A stretch of DNA of 64,000 nt from Dactylosporangium sp. AC04546 (GCF_022095675.1 NZ_JAHYSG010000060.1:10593-74592), one strand, 5' to 3'. Positions 8,770 through 17,660 are shown, counted from the first letter of the stretch. Notes: a model not told the origin generated them from the letters alone. Program-made: numbers and translations.

Positions 8770-9609
8770 TCATGTCCCGTGGGCCACCAGGACCGGGCGG
8801 TGGGCGCGGTGCAGCGACGCCATGGCCACGCTGCCGAGGAGGATCTCGCGGACCGCCGAGCGGCCCCGGGAGCCGACGACCAGCACCGCCGCCGACCGGT
8901 CCCGGGCGCAGTCGGTGAGCGCGCCGGCGACGGCGCGGCCCGGTGTGCCGGACCGGCCGGGCAACTTGATCAGCTCGACGGTGCCGGCGGGCGGGGCGGC
9001 GGGTGCGGGGCCGTCGTCGACGGTGACCGCCAGCAGGCGCCGGGTCGGGAAGAGCCGGGCGGCCGCCGTGACGGCGAGCTGCGCGCCCGCCGAGCCGTCG
9101 TAGCCGACCAGCACCGGGCCGCCGGCGAGGGCCGCGTACTCGGTGCTCAGCAGCGGGTGGGGTACCACGAGGACAGGCCGGGTCGCGGCGTGCACGACCG
9201 TGTCGGAGACGCTGCCCAACACCGCCCGGGCGCCGCCGAGGCCGCGCGAGCCGACCAGCACCAGGTCGGCGTCGTGCTGCTCGGCCAGCTCGGCGAGCTG
9301 GAGGCCCTCCCCGGCGTAGGTCTGCGACACCAGCGGTTCGGCGTCCCAGCCGGCGGCCTGGGCGAGGGTGACGCCGATCCCGGCGATCCGGGCCGCCTCC
9401 CGCCCGCCTTCCCGCTCGACCGCCGCGACGAAGTCGTCGATCTGGGCGGCGCCGGTCCACAGCCGACGCCGCATCGCGTCGTCGGCGAACGGCGGGGTCC
9501 ACAGGTGGGCCACCAAGGCCTTCGCCTGCGGGAACAGCTCCGCGGCGGCGGTGATGGCGGCACTCGCCGCCGGTGAGCCGTCGTAGCCGACGAGCACGCG
9601 GATGGGCAT
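8770..9609 (-). CDS. Universal stress protein, two UspA domains
   Basis: A 279-residue tandem USP; each half begins with the beta1 nucleotide-binding pattern (RVLVGYDGSPAAS; VLVGYDGSAGAQ). Each half ends with the ATP-binding G-x2-G-x9-G-S signature: VVGSRGRSAVREILLGSVAM in the second half and LVGSRGLGGARAVLGSVSDT in the first. Such proteins bind ATP and are typical DosR-regulon members (Rv2005c/Rv2623 class). It lies between adhP and a CoA-binding-protein gene on the same strand. A candidate box is 59 bp upstream of its start. Confidence 0.9.
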   Translation of the reverse strand: MPIRVLVGYDGSPAASAAITAAAELFPQAKALVAHLWTPPFADDAMRRRLWTGAAQIDDFVAAVEREGGREAARIAGIGVTLAQAAGWDAEPLVSQTYAGEGLQLAELAEQHDADLVLVGSRGLGGARAVLGSVSDTVVHAATRPVLVVPHPLLSTEYAALAGGPVLVGYDGSAGAQLAVTAAARLFPTRRLLAVTVDDGPAPAAPPAGTVELIKLPGRSGTPGRAVAGALTDCARDRSAAVLVVGSRGRSAVREILLGSVAMASLHRAHRPVLVAHGT

Positions 9610-9667
9610 GACAGCCTCCTCGACGTCCGGATGGTTCCAGCATGTCGAGCCGGGCGCGCCGCCGGCA

Positions 9668-9681
9668 GGGCGTTCGGTCCC
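9668..9681. promoter_or_regulatory. Candidate box upstream of universal stress gene
   Basis: GGGCGTTCGGTCCC keeps the outer GGG/CCC arms of the recurring motif, with an altered centre. It lies 59 bp before the start at 9609. Confidence 0.4.
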
Positions 9682-9722
9682 GGCTCACCCCTGCCGTTCG
9701 TACCGGATGAGTCCCGGGCACC

Positions 9723-9769
9723 GCCCGAAGGTCCCGCCGGCACGGGTACCGCGGCGGGACCTTCGGCTC
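9723..9769 (-). terminator. Hairpin after CoA-binding gene, arms made of two inverted boxes
   Basis: CCGAAGGTCCCGCCG and its exact complement form 15-bp arms around a short loop, just downstream of the stop of the CoA-binding-protein gene (9776). It suits a rho-independent terminator without a T-run, but each arm is also a good copy of the recurring GGGACCTTCGG box, so a double function is possible. Confidence 0.6.
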
Positions 9770-9775
9770 TGCCGG

Positions 9776-10252
9776 TCAGATCCGGCGCGGGATGCCGCCC
9801 GTACGCGACAGGATGAAGCACATGGCCTTGTGGCCGAGGTCGGCGGTGGGGCCGAACATCAGCGGGCAGCCGCCGGCGATGACGTGGATCCCGTGCCGCC
9901 GGCCGTACTCGGCGGCCTCCTCGGAGACGCTGCCGGGGCCGGGCCCGCGGTGCATCCACACGTGGGTGATGCCGAGCTCGGCGCACTCGCGCATGGTCGC
10001 CTCGGCCGTCTCGGGCCGGGTGCCGATGACGACCGCGTCGACACCGCCGGGGATCGCGGCGAGGTCCCGGTATGCGCGGTCGCCCTCGACCTGCTCCGCG
10101 TTGGGGTTGACCGCGAACACCTCGTAGCCGCGCTGGCGCAGCCGCTGGTAGACGGCGTTGCTGCCGTGACCCTGCGGGGTGCGGGACACCCCGGTCACCG
10201 CGATCCGTTTGTGGGCCAGGAACTGGGTCGCGGTCGCTTTCAGTGTTGGCAT
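9776..10252 (-). CDS. CoA-binding domain protein (YccU-like)
   Basis: A 158-residue Rossmann protein of the stand-alone CoA_binding family. The nucleotide-binding turn AVTGVSRTPQGHGSNAVYQ sits near residue 18. The domain continues through VFAVNPNAEQVEG, DAVVIGTRPETAEATM and HVWMHRGPGPGSVSEEA to GGCPLMFG. Single-domain members bind CoA or acyl-CoA, but their reactions are poorly defined. The gene lies 18 bp downstream of the ABC-ATPase gene on the same strand, so the two are probably co-transcribed under the large palindrome at 11535-11590. Confidence 0.82.
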   Translation of the reverse strand: MPTLKATATQFLAHKRIAVTGVSRTPQGHGSNAVYQRLRQRGYEVFAVNPNAEQVEGDRAYRDLAAIPGGVDAVVIGTRPETAEATMRECAELGITHVWMHRGPGPGSVSEEAAEYGRRHGIHVIAGGCPLMFGPTADLGHKAMCFILSRTGGIPRRI

Positions 10253-10270
10253 GGTGGCCTCCCGGGCCGA

Positions 10271-11461
<1,191 letters not shown>

Positions 11462-11534
11462 CGTCGTCCTCCTGACCTGTGCGGGTGCGGGGCCCCGCTA
11501 CGACCACGGTCGCGCCGACGGCGGCGGTCCGCGA

Positions 11535-11590
11535 GGGCCGAAGGTCATGCCGCGGGGGGCCGGAGCTGACCGCGGCATGACCTTCGGCCC
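11535..11590. promoter_or_regulatory. Perfect 21-bp inverted repeat carrying two boxes in a divergent promoter region
   Basis: The left arm 11535-11555 begins GGGCCGAAGGTCATG and the right arm 11570-11590 is its exact complement, with a 14-bp spacer. Each arm ends in a good copy of the recurring box. The flanking genes point away from each other (starts at 11461 minus and 11628 plus), so this is not a terminator; it is best read as a bidirectional operator. Confidence 0.7.
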
Positions 11591-11627
11591 TATGCGCCGT
11601 GCCCCGCGGCGGACGAGCATCGGTACG

Positions 11628-13415
11628 GTGCAGGAGTTCGCGGACTTCCTCGGGGCGCAGGCGCCGTTCGACGCGCTCGACGCGCAGGACCTGGCGCGCC
11701 TGGCCGCGCACGCCGAGGTCGAGCACCTCACGGCCGGGGCGGTCGTCGTCGCCGGTGGGGAACGCCAGCGCCACCTGTGGGTGGTCCGCACCGGTGCGCT
11801 CGAGGTCGTCGAGGACGGCCGGGTCGTGGACCTGCTCGGGCCCGGCGACACGTTCGGCCACGTGTGGCTGCTGGCCGGCCTGCCGCCGCCGGTACGGGTC
11901 CGGGCCCACGAGGAGAGCCTGTGCCTGCGGATCGCGGATCCGCGGGACTTCCTCGCACATCCCGAGCGGCTGCGCTTCACCGCGCTGCGCTCGGGGATGA
12001 CCGGGCGGCTGGTCCGCGATCCCGGCCTCGGGCGGCCCGACCAGCCGCTGCACCGCCTGGCGCGGCCGATCGTGTGGTGCGCCGAGCACGACCGGGTCCG
12101 CGACGTCGCCGAGCGGATCGGCGCGGCCGGGCTGTCGTGTGCGCTGGTGCGTACCGGCGCCGGCGTCGGGATCGTGACCGACGCCGACTTCCGCCGCCGG
12201 GTGGCGACCGGCGAGGTCGGGGTCGACGCGCCCGTCGCCGCGCTGGCCACGACGCCGGCCCTGACCGTCGAGGCGGACGCCACCCGGGCCTCGGGGCTGC
12301 TGCGGATGGTCGAGCACGGCGTGCACCACCTGGTCGTCGTGGACGGGGCGGGGCGGGCGACGGGTGTACTGCGGGCGGTCGACCTGGCCGGGTCCGAGGT
12401 ACGTGATCCGCTCCTCCTCCGGTCGGCGATCGACGACGCCGGAGACGTCGAGCAGCTCGCCGCGGCGTGCCGGCTGCTGCCGGCGATGCTCGCGGAGCTG
12501 GCCGCCGACGGCGTGCCGGCGCCGCAGATCGGGGCGATCCACGCGGCGGTCGTCGACGCCGCGCTCCGGCGTGCCCTGCGCCTGCAGCGCCATCCGGTGC
12601 TCGACGGCGTGCGGCACTCGTGGGTGCTGCTCGGCTCCCTGGCCCGGCGGGAGCCGCTGCCGCTGTCCGATGTGGACACCGCCCTGATCTGGGCGGACGA
12701 GCCCGACCCGGGGCCGGCGATCCGCCCCGAGGCGCGTGAGGTCCTGCGGGCGCTGCAGCGGTGCGGCTTCACCCTGTGCGGCAACGGCGCGAACGCGCAC
12801 AACCCGGTGTTCAGCCGGGCCCGGTCCGACTGGATCGCGGCGGCCCGCGGCTGGCAGCACGACCCGACCCAGGACAACGCCCTGCTGCTGTCGGCGATGG
12901 TGGCCGACAGCCGCCCGCTGACCGACCCGGAGCTCGGCGGGTCGCTGACCCAGACCATCCGGTCCCACACCCGCACCAGCCAGTTCCTGCGCGCGCTGCT
13001 CGACGAGGCGCTGCGCTGGCGCCCGCCGGCGGGGTTCATCCGGGACTTCGTCGTCCACCACAGCGGCGAGCACCGCGGGCAGCTCGACCTGAAGCCGGGC
13101 GGGCTCACGCCGGTCGTCGCGCTGGCCCGCTGGATCGCGATCGCGGCCGGCGACGCCAGCGGCACGACGGTCGAGCGGCTGCGCCGCGGCGCCGCGCTGG
13201 GCCTGCTCACCGGCGACGAGGCCGACACCCTGTCCGGCGGGTTCGAGAGTGTGTACCACCTGCTGCTGCACCACGAGCTGCGCTCGGGCGCCACGTTCAT
13301 CGCCCCGAAGGACCTGGACTCGCTCACCCGCCGCCACCTGCGCGAGACGTTCCGGGCGATCGCGCTCGTCCAGGCCCGGGTCGACCGCCACTGGCTGCAC
13401 CGGCTGCCCGGCTGA
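11628..13415 (+). CDS. cNMP-binding / CBS / DUF294 nucleotidyltransferase-like protein
   Basis: A cytosolic signal-integration protein of about 595 residues. Domains in order: a cyclic-nucleotide-binding-like beta barrel (residues ~1-110), a CBS pair (~130-260), a DUF294 nucleotidyltransferase-like domain with GSLARREPLPLSDVDTAL (~340), and DUF294_C (~460-590). GTG 11628 is chosen because MQEFADFLGAQAPFDALD matches the normal family start; ATG 11592 would add a tail that overlaps the operator. The GSxxRxExxxxSDxD pattern keeps the two aspartates of nucleotidyltransferases such as GlnD. Substrate is unknown. Confidence 0.8.
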   Translation: MQEFADFLGAQAPFDALDAQDLARLAAHAEVEHLTAGAVVVAGGERQRHLWVVRTGALEVVEDGRVVDLLGPGDTFGHVWLLAGLPPPVRVRAHEESLCLRIADPRDFLAHPERLRFTALRSGMTGRLVRDPGLGRPDQPLHRLARPIVWCAEHDRVRDVAERIGAAGLSCALVRTGAGVGIVTDADFRRRVATGEVGVDAPVAALATTPALTVEADATRASGLLRMVEHGVHHLVVVDGAGRATGVLRAVDLAGSEVRDPLLLRSAIDDAGDVEQLAAACRLLPAMLAELAADGVPAPQIGAIHAAVVDAALRRALRLQRHPVLDGVRHSWVLLGSLARREPLPLSDVDTALIWADEPDPGPAIRPEAREVLRALQRCGFTLCGNGANAHNPVFSRARSDWIAAARGWQHDPTQDNALLLSAMVADSRPLTDPELGGSLTQTIRSHTRTSQFLRALLDEALRWRPPAGFIRDFVVHHSGEHRGQLDLKPGGLTPVVALARWIAIAAGDASGTTVERLRRGAALGLLTGDEADTLSGGFESVYHLLLHHELRSGATFIAPKDLDSLTRRHLRETFRAIALVQARVDRHWLHRLPG

Positions 13416-13436
13416 GGCCATTGGTCCCGCCCCGGC

Positions 13437-13450
13437 GGGCCGAACTCCCG
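13437..13450. promoter_or_regulatory. Box upstream of hsp20
   Basis: GGGCCGAACTCCCG (complement CGGGAGTTCGGCCC) ends 63 bp before the hsp20 start, matching the spacing seen at adhP. Confidence 0.6.
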
Positions 13451-13513
13451 TCGCCGCACTGACCGGGCGGGCGTCAGATGGAGTGGTACCGCACGACGAC
13501 AAGGAGGTGTGAC

Positions 13514-13921
13514 ATGGTCACCGGACGCCTGCTCCCGCTGGACCTCACGCAGCTGCCGACGATGCTCTTCGGCGGGCAGTCGCTGCGCATCGAGGAGTAC
13601 ACCGACGGCGACGCGTACGTCATCCGGGTGGAGGTGCCGGGGCTCGACCCCGACAAGGACATCCGGCTGTCGGTCTTCGGCGACCGGCTGCAGATCCGCG
13701 TGGAGCGCACCGACGAGCGGCTCGACAAGGCCCACTCGGAGTTCCACTACGGGGTGTCCACCCGCACGCTGCAGCTGCCGCTCGACGCGCAGACCGACGG
13801 GATCACCGCCGGATATGCCACTGGCATCCTGGAGATCCGGGTGCCGCTGACCGGCCGGGCCGAGCCCGGACGGGAGATCCCGATCACGGTCCCCGGCAAG
13901 GCAGCCCCCAAGAAGCAGTGA
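13514..13921 (+). CDS. Small heat-shock protein, Hsp20/alpha-crystallin family
   Basis: A 135-residue ATP-independent holdase. The alpha-crystallin domain spans residues ~30-125: YVIRVEVPGLDPDKDIRLSV, DRLQIRVERTDE, then FHYGVSTRTLQLPLDAQ and the GILEIRVPL strand. The C-terminal PITVP provides the usual I/V-x-I/V oligomerisation motif. The start at 13514 follows a full-consensus AAGGAGGTG. HspX/Acr is a hallmark of the mycobacterial dormancy regulon and this gene has a box upstream, so induction under hypoxia or dormancy is likely. A strong terminator follows immediately. Confidence 0.93.
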   Translation: MVTGRLLPLDLTQLPTMLFGGQSLRIEEYTDGDAYVIRVEVPGLDPDKDIRLSVFGDRLQIRVERTDERLDKAHSEFHYGVSTRTLQLPLDAQTDGITAGYATGILEIRVPLTGRAEPGREIPITVPGKAAPKKQ

Positions 13922-13956
13922 AGCGAAGGTCCCCGGTCTCCCCGGGGACCTTCGCT
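13922..13956 (+). terminator. Hsp20 terminator hairpin
   Basis: Fifteen-bp perfect arms (AGCGAAGGTCCCCGG and complement) around a 5-nt loop start directly after the hsp20 stop. There is no T-run, as is usual in high-GC actinomycetes. The arms also resemble the recurring box. Confidence 0.8.
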
Positions 13957-13973
13957 GTGTGACGACGCGTCCG

Positions 13974-14273
13974 TCACGCCCCGGGCACCGTGAGCGGGTG
14001 CTCGGCGTCGTCCTGCGCCGCCATCGCGGCCATGGTCGCCTGGTACTCCCCGCGGCTGAGGTGGCCCGCGACGAGCTCGTGGGCCGCCTCGGCCTCGGCC
14101 CGCGCCCGGCGCCGCTCGCCGGCCCCGGCCAGCTGGACAGCCAGCCAGACGGCCAGCCGCGGCCGGTACCGGTCGTCGGCCGTTCCCCAGCCGCGGATCG
14201 CCGCGACGTGCATGGCGATCAGCGCGACGTACACCGCCGCGACCACCCCCGCGAAGATCATCGCCGCTGCCAT
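13974..14273 (-). CDS. Small membrane protein with SHOCT-like C-terminus
   Basis: A 99-residue protein. ATG 14273 follows GGGAG at a 6-nt spacing. Residues ~2-25 form one membrane segment (AMIFAGVVAAVYVALIAMHVAAI). The C-terminal part contains a short helical motif (AHELVAGHLSRGEYQATMAAM) of the SHOCT type, often found in small oligomerising membrane proteins. It is divergent from the 48-residue membrane protein across a box. No enzymatic function is suggested. Confidence 0.7.
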   Translation of the reverse strand: MAAAMIFAGVVAAVYVALIAMHVAAIRGWGTADDRYRPRLAVWLAVQLAGAGERRRARAEAEAAHELVAGHLSRGEYQATMAAMAAQDDAEHPLTVPGA

Positions 14274-14358
14274 GGTCCGCTCCCTTCCGCATCGACCTCC
14301 ATGCTCAGCCTCGCCCGCCGCGCACGCCCCGGCCAGGGTGCACGGTCCCGGGCTGCCC

Positions 14359-14372
14359 GGGCCCAACGGCCC
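14359..14372. promoter_or_regulatory. Box between divergent small membrane-protein genes
   Basis: GGGCCCAACGGCCC is nearly symmetrical and lies 57 bp before the plus-strand start at 14430 and 86 bp before the minus-strand start at 14273. Confidence 0.5.
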
Positions 14373-14429
14373 TGACGGCGGTCCGGCCGGGCGCCACAGA
14401 CTGAGGCCGATGCGACGGAAGGAGGAGCG

Positions 14430-14576
14430 ATGCGACACGACAACCTGCGCTCGGTGCTGCTGGGACTCGGGGTCGCCGCGGTCGGCGTCGTGATGAGCGA
14501 CGCGCTGGCCCGGATGACCGCCCGCGCGCTGCGCGAGCCGGCTGCCCGGCGCCGTCCCGTGGGAGGCGCGGCATGA
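14430..14576 (+). CDS. Small membrane protein, 48 aa
   Basis: ATG 14430 is preceded by GGAAGGAGG, and the stop overlaps the ATG of the following USP gene (ATGA at 14573). The peptide starts MRHDNLRSVLLGLGVAAVGV and has one short hydrophobic segment, then an arginine-rich tail. The ribosome-binding site and coupling make it a convincing gene despite its size. Function is unknown; it may anchor or modulate the co-translated USP. Confidence 0.65.
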   Translation: MRHDNLRSVLLGLGVAAVGVVMSDALARMTARALREPAARRRPVGGAA

Positions 14577-14944
14577 ACGCCGTCGTCGTCGGCGTGGACG
14601 GCTCGCCGCGCAGCGACGCCGCGCTGCGGTGGGCCGCCGACGAGGCCGCCCGGGACCGGGTACCGCTGCGGGTCGTCCTCGCCTTCCACTGGCGCTGGCC
14701 GGCGACGGTCGGCGCGCCGGAGCGCCTCGAGCAGTACGCCCGCGAGCAGGCCGCCCTGGCCGTGGAGACGGCCGCGGCGGCCGCCCGCGCGCACCGTCCG
14801 GAGCTGGCGGTGACCGGTGAGGCGGTCGTCGGCGGCCACGCCTACAGCGCCGTCGCCGGGCTGCTGCCCGGCTCGGTCAGCCAGCGCCTGGTGCACCACG
14901 CCGGCTGCCCAATGCTCGTCGTCCGGTCCGGCCGGAGCACCTAG
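14573..14944 (+). CDS. Universal stress protein, single UspA domain
   Basis: A 123-residue single-domain USP, translationally coupled to the small membrane protein upstream. It opens with AVVVGVDGSPRSDAALRWAADEA. The C-terminal signature is unusual: the segment GHAYSAVAGLLPGSVSQRLVHHAGCPMLVV keeps G-S, but the preceding VVGxRG strand seen in its paralogues is missing. The protein is about 20 residues short in that region (residues ~80-90). ATP binding is therefore uncertain. Its stop overlaps the stop of a convergent small gene. Confidence 0.8.
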   Translation: MNAVVVGVDGSPRSDAALRWAADEAARDRVPLRVVLAFHWRWPATVGAPERLEQYAREQAALAVETAAAAARAHRPELAVTGEAVVGGHAYSAVAGLLPGSVSQRLVHHAGCPMLVVRSGRST

Positions 14945-15147
14945 AGCAGCGCGTCGTCCAGGATCGCCCGCACCAGCCCGGCGGCCTCCCGCTGGGCTGG
15001 TGTGCCGTCGTCGCACAGCAGCCGGATCGCGGCGGCGAGCGCCTCGGCCCGCCGCTCGGCCCGGCACATCCGCAGTGCCATGTCGGCGGTGTCGGTGCTC
15101 GGTCGCCACGGTGTCACGGTCGCCGCTGTCAAGGTCTGCGCGCTCAT
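14941..15147 (-). CDS. Small hypothetical protein, 68 aa
   Basis: ATG 15147 follows GGGAGG at 8 nt. The peptide MSAQTLTAATVTPWRPSTDT leads into a helical, charged region (RAERRAEALAAAIRLLCDDG) and ends in AGLVRAILDDALL. There is no recognised domain. Its last codons overlap the stop of the convergent USP gene by a few bases. A box lies 73 bp upstream, shared with the divergent USP gene at 15311, so co-regulation is likely. Confidence 0.55.
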   Translation of the reverse strand: MSAQTLTAATVTPWRPSTDTADMALRMCRAERRAEALAAAIRLLCDDGTPAQREAAGLVRAILDDALL

Positions 15148-15219
15148 CGTCGCCACCTCCCGGATGTGTCGGTCATTCCCGATACCTCCACGGTGCCGCC
15201 GCGACGGTGCGGCGGACAC

Positions 15220-15233
15220 CGCCGAACGTCCCG
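15220..15233. promoter_or_regulatory. Box in divergent region between 68-aa gene and USP gene
   Basis: CGCCGAACGTCCCG (complement CGGGACGTTCGGCG) lies 77 bp before the USP start at 15311 and 73 bp before the opposite start at 15147. Confidence 0.55.
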
Positions 15234-15310
15234 TCCGACGGGGCGGACGACTCTGCCGAGCGGACGTCGACGGTTCGACGCTGAGGGGGAGGAATCGAGA
15301 GGGAGGAACG

Positions 15311-16159
15311 ATGCAGACCCAACGGATCATCGTCGGCTATGACGGGTCGGTCGAGGCCCGCGAGGCGGTCGACTGGGCCGCCGACGAGGCGGACCGCACC
15401 GGCCTGCCGCTGCGGATCGTCTACGCGTACCAGCTGGCCTGGCCCGCCGCCGCCCTGTACGGCCGGGTCACCGAGGTGCTGCTGGCCGACAGCGAGGAGC
15501 GCGGCGACCACACGATCCACGACATCGTCGAGCACGTGCGCCGGCGCCGGCCCACCGTCGAGGTCTCGGGCGTGGCGACGCACGCGGAGCCCGCGCCGAT
15601 GCTGCTGGGTCAGGCCGCGGCGGGCACGCGGCTGCTGGTGGTGGGCAACCGCGGCGGCGGCGGCATGAGCAACCTGCTGCTCGGCTCGATCAGCCAGCAG
15701 GTCGCCACCCACGCGCGGGTTCCCGTCGCCGTCGTCCGTGGCCGGACCGGGGCGACCGACGGCCCGGTCGTGGTCGGCGTCGACGGCTCCGCGTCCACGG
15801 ACGCGGCGCTCGGCCTGGCGTTCGAAGCGGCCGCCGCCCGCGGCGCCGAGGTGGTCGCCGTCCGGGCGTACAGCCCGCCGAGCCCGGCCGTCGTACCGCT
15901 GAGCGCCGTCGAGGCGGACGAGCGCAACGCTCTGGAGGCGTCGCTGGCCGGCTGGGCCGAGAAGTACCCGGGCACCAGGCTGACGGCGCTGCTGGCGGTC
16001 GGCCGGGCGGCCCAGGTGCTCGTCGGCATGTCGCACACCGCGCAGCTCGTGGTCGTCGGCAGCCGCGGCCACGGCGGCTTCACCGGCCTGCTGCTCGGCT
16101 CGGTCGGGCAGCAGCTCATGCACCACGCCGAGTGCCCGGTCCTCATCGCCCACCGCTGA
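15311..16159 (+). CDS. Universal stress protein, two UspA domains
   Basis: A 282-residue tandem USP. ATG 15311 follows GGGAGG. Domain 1 opens IIVGYDGSVEAREAVDWAADE and closes with VVGNRGGGGMSNLLLGSISQ. Domain 2 opens VVVGVDGSAST and closes with VVGSRGHGGFTGLLLGSVGQ, so both ATP-binding signatures are intact. The C-terminal 40 residues are almost identical to those of the USP at 27009-27851, which suggests a recent duplication or conversion. Confidence 0.9.
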   Translation: MQTQRIIVGYDGSVEAREAVDWAADEADRTGLPLRIVYAYQLAWPAAALYGRVTEVLLADSEERGDHTIHDIVEHVRRRRPTVEVSGVATHAEPAPMLLGQAAAGTRLLVVGNRGGGGMSNLLLGSISQQVATHARVPVAVVRGRTGATDGPVVVGVDGSASTDAALGLAFEAAAARGAEVVAVRAYSPPSPAVVPLSAVEADERNALEASLAGWAEKYPGTRLTALLAVGRAAQVLVGMSHTAQLVVVGSRGHGGFTGLLLGSVGQQLMHHAECPVLIAHR

Positions 16160-16170
16160 CGCACCACTGA

Positions 16171-16201
16171 CGGGCCCGTACGGCACGGCCGTACGGGCCC
16201 G
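16171..16201 (+). terminator. Terminator hairpin after USP gene
   Basis: Perfect 14-bp arms (CGGGCCCGTACGGC and complement) with a 3-nt loop, 11 bp after the USP stop. The right arm runs into the next box. Confidence 0.75.
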
Positions 16202-16208
16202 AAGACCC
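16195..16208. promoter_or_regulatory. Box upstream of second USP gene
   Basis: GGGCCCGAAGACCC ends 76 bp before the start at 16285 and shares bases with the preceding terminator arm. Confidence 0.5.
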
Positions 16209-16284
16209 TGGTCGCCGCGGACCGCGCGGGCGGACGCTGGAGTCGGAGCACCACGCCCCGCACCGCAGAACGGAGGTAGCGGCG

Positions 16285-17166
16285 ATGAGCACCGAAACCG
16301 CGGTCGTGGTCGGCGTCGACGGCTCGCCGGACGCGCTGCGCGCGGTCGAGTGGGCCGCGGCGGACGCGGCGCGCAGGCACCGGCCGCTGCGGATCGTCCA
16401 CGCCTGCGTGTGGCCGACCGTCTACGCCCCGATGGCGCTGCCCGGCCCGCCGGCACTGTTCGAGGAGACCATGCGCGAGGCGGCCGAACAGATCATCGAC
16501 GAGGCGGTCACCCTCGCCCGGGTCGTCGCGCCGGCGCTGGAGGTCAGCACGGAGGTGCCGGTCAAGCAGCCGACGGCGGCCCTCGTGGAGGCGTCGCGGC
16601 ACGCCTGCGCGGTCGTCATCGGCAACCGGGGCCTCGGCGGCTTCACCGGCCTGCTGCTCGGCTCCGTCGGCATCCAGCTCGCCGCGCACGCGTCCTGCCC
16701 GGTGGTGGTCGTCCGGCAGGCGGACCGCCCCGCGGGCGCCGAGGCGGGCCGGGTCGTCGTCGGTGTCGACGGTTCGCACGACGCCGCGCGCGCCCTGGCG
16801 TTCGCCTTCGAGCAGGCGTCGTTCCGCGGGGTCGGCCTGACCGCCGTCCAGGCCTACCGGTGGCCGTCGTCGACCGGGCCGGGCGACCTGATGCCGCTGG
16901 TCTACGACCCGGCCGAGCTGCGCGACGACGAGGACCGCGCCCTCGCGGAGGCGATCGGCGGCTGGGCCGGGAAGTACCCGGACGTCGACGTACGCCGCGC
17001 GGCGGCGAGCGGCCGCCCCGCCGAGGTGCTCACCGAGCTGTCGGCGGGCGCGGAGCTGGTCGTCGTCGGCAGCCGCGGCCGCGGCGGCTTCGCCGGGCTG
17101 CTGCTGGGCTCGGTGAGCCAGGCCGTGATCCACCACGCCGCCTGCCCGGTCGCCGTGGTCCGCTGA
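16285..17166 (+). CDS. Universal stress protein, two UspA domains
   Basis: A 293-residue tandem USP with ribosome-binding site GGAGG before ATG 16285. Domain 1 has VVVGVDGSPDALRAVEWAAAD and the signature VIGNRGLGGFTGLLLGSVGI. Domain 2 has VVVGVDGSHDAARALAFAFE and VVGSRGRGGFAGLLLGSVSQ. Both signatures are complete, so ATP binding is expected. It is followed by a strong hairpin and then a new promoter region for the gap operon, which makes it a separate transcription unit. Confidence 0.9.
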   Translation: MSTETAVVVGVDGSPDALRAVEWAAADAARRHRPLRIVHACVWPTVYAPMALPGPPALFEETMREAAEQIIDEAVTLARVVAPALEVSTEVPVKQPTAALVEASRHACAVVIGNRGLGGFTGLLLGSVGIQLAAHASCPVVVVRQADRPAGAEAGRVVVGVDGSHDAARALAFAFEQASFRGVGLTAVQAYRWPSSTGPGDLMPLVYDPAELRDDEDRALAEAIGGWAGKYPDVDVRRAAASGRPAEVLTELSAGAELVVVGSRGRGGFAGLLLGSVSQAVIHHAACPVAVVR

Positions 17167-17179
17167 CCCGCCAGGCCGC

Positions 17180-17210
17180 CGAAGGCCCCCGGAGCACCCG
17201 GGGGCCTTCG
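17180..17210 (+). terminator. Terminator hairpin after USP gene
   Basis: Thirteen-bp perfect arms (CGAAGGCCCCCGG and complement) with a 5-nt loop, 13 bp after the stop at 17166. Confidence 0.8.
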
Positions 17211-17262
17211 CGATACCGGACGGCGATACCGAACGGCGATACCAGGCGGCGATACCGGGCCG
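17211..17262. repeat. Four 13-bp tandem repeats (CGATACCNRRCGG)
   Basis: Units at 17211, 17224, 17237 and 17250 all begin CGATACC and end in GG or CG. The array sits directly after the terminator and just before the double box of the gap operon. The 13-bp period is close to 1.25 helical turns. It is too short and spacer-less for CRISPR. Confidence 0.8.
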
Positions 17263-17270
17263 CTTCGAAC

Positions 17271-17298
17271 GGGACCATCGGCCCGGGACTTCCGGCCG
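17271..17298. promoter_or_regulatory. Two adjacent boxes upstream of the gap operon
   Basis: GGGACCATCGGCCC (17271-17284) and GGGACTTCCGGCCG (17285-17298) lie back to back with the same orientation, 85 bp before the start at 17384. This is one of the strongest box arrangements in the window. Confidence 0.7.
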
Positions 17299-17383
17299 GC
17301 GGCTCGGGTCGAAGTGCCGTGTCGCCCGGCGACCGCAGGCGCGAGAGTCAGAGGTGAACCACCACCCGGAAGGAGCCGACGCC

Positions 17384-17650
17384 ATGCTCGCCACGCAAGC
17401 CCGGACCAGGGTCGAGGCGCACGCCATCGACCACGCCATCGAGCGGCTGACCCGCCGCTACGCCGGCCGCCACGCCGCCGAGACGGTCCGGCAGACGGTC
17501 GAGCAGGTCGTCGACCTGTACGCGACCGCCGAGATCCACGCCTTCGTGCCGGTGCTCGTCGAGCGCGACGCCCGCCGGATCCTCGACGCACAAGCCGCCG
17601 AAGCCACCGACGCTGCCGAAGCGGCCGAGGCCGCTGAAGCTGCCGAGTAG
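17384..17650 (+). CDS. Three-helix-bundle dimerisation domain protein (DUF3562-like)
   Basis: An 88-residue protein. ATG 17384 follows AAGGAG. The core ARTRVEAHAIDHAIERLTRR, GRHAAETVRQTVEQVVDLY and EIHAFVPVLVERDARRIL matches the small helical family found in many actinomycetes beside stress genes. The C-terminus is an Ala/Glu tract (AEATDAAEAAEAAEAAE) of repeated AAE units. It is 10 bp upstream of gap and is co-transcribed with it. It may be a protein-protein adaptor; function is not established. Confidence 0.7.
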   Translation: MLATQARTRVEAHAIDHAIERLTRRYAGRHAAETVRQTVEQVVDLYATAEIHAFVPVLVERDARRILDAQAAEATDAAEAAEAAEAAE

Positions 17651-17660
17651 GAGGCGTGTC

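Noticed and set aside
13922..13956. Treating this hairpin only as a DevR-type operator
   Set aside because: It follows the hsp20 stop immediately and the next gene is convergent, so a terminator is the simpler reading even though the arms resemble the box.
17211..17262. CRISPR array
   Set aside because: Units are 13 bp, directly abutting and without spacers; no cas genes are present.
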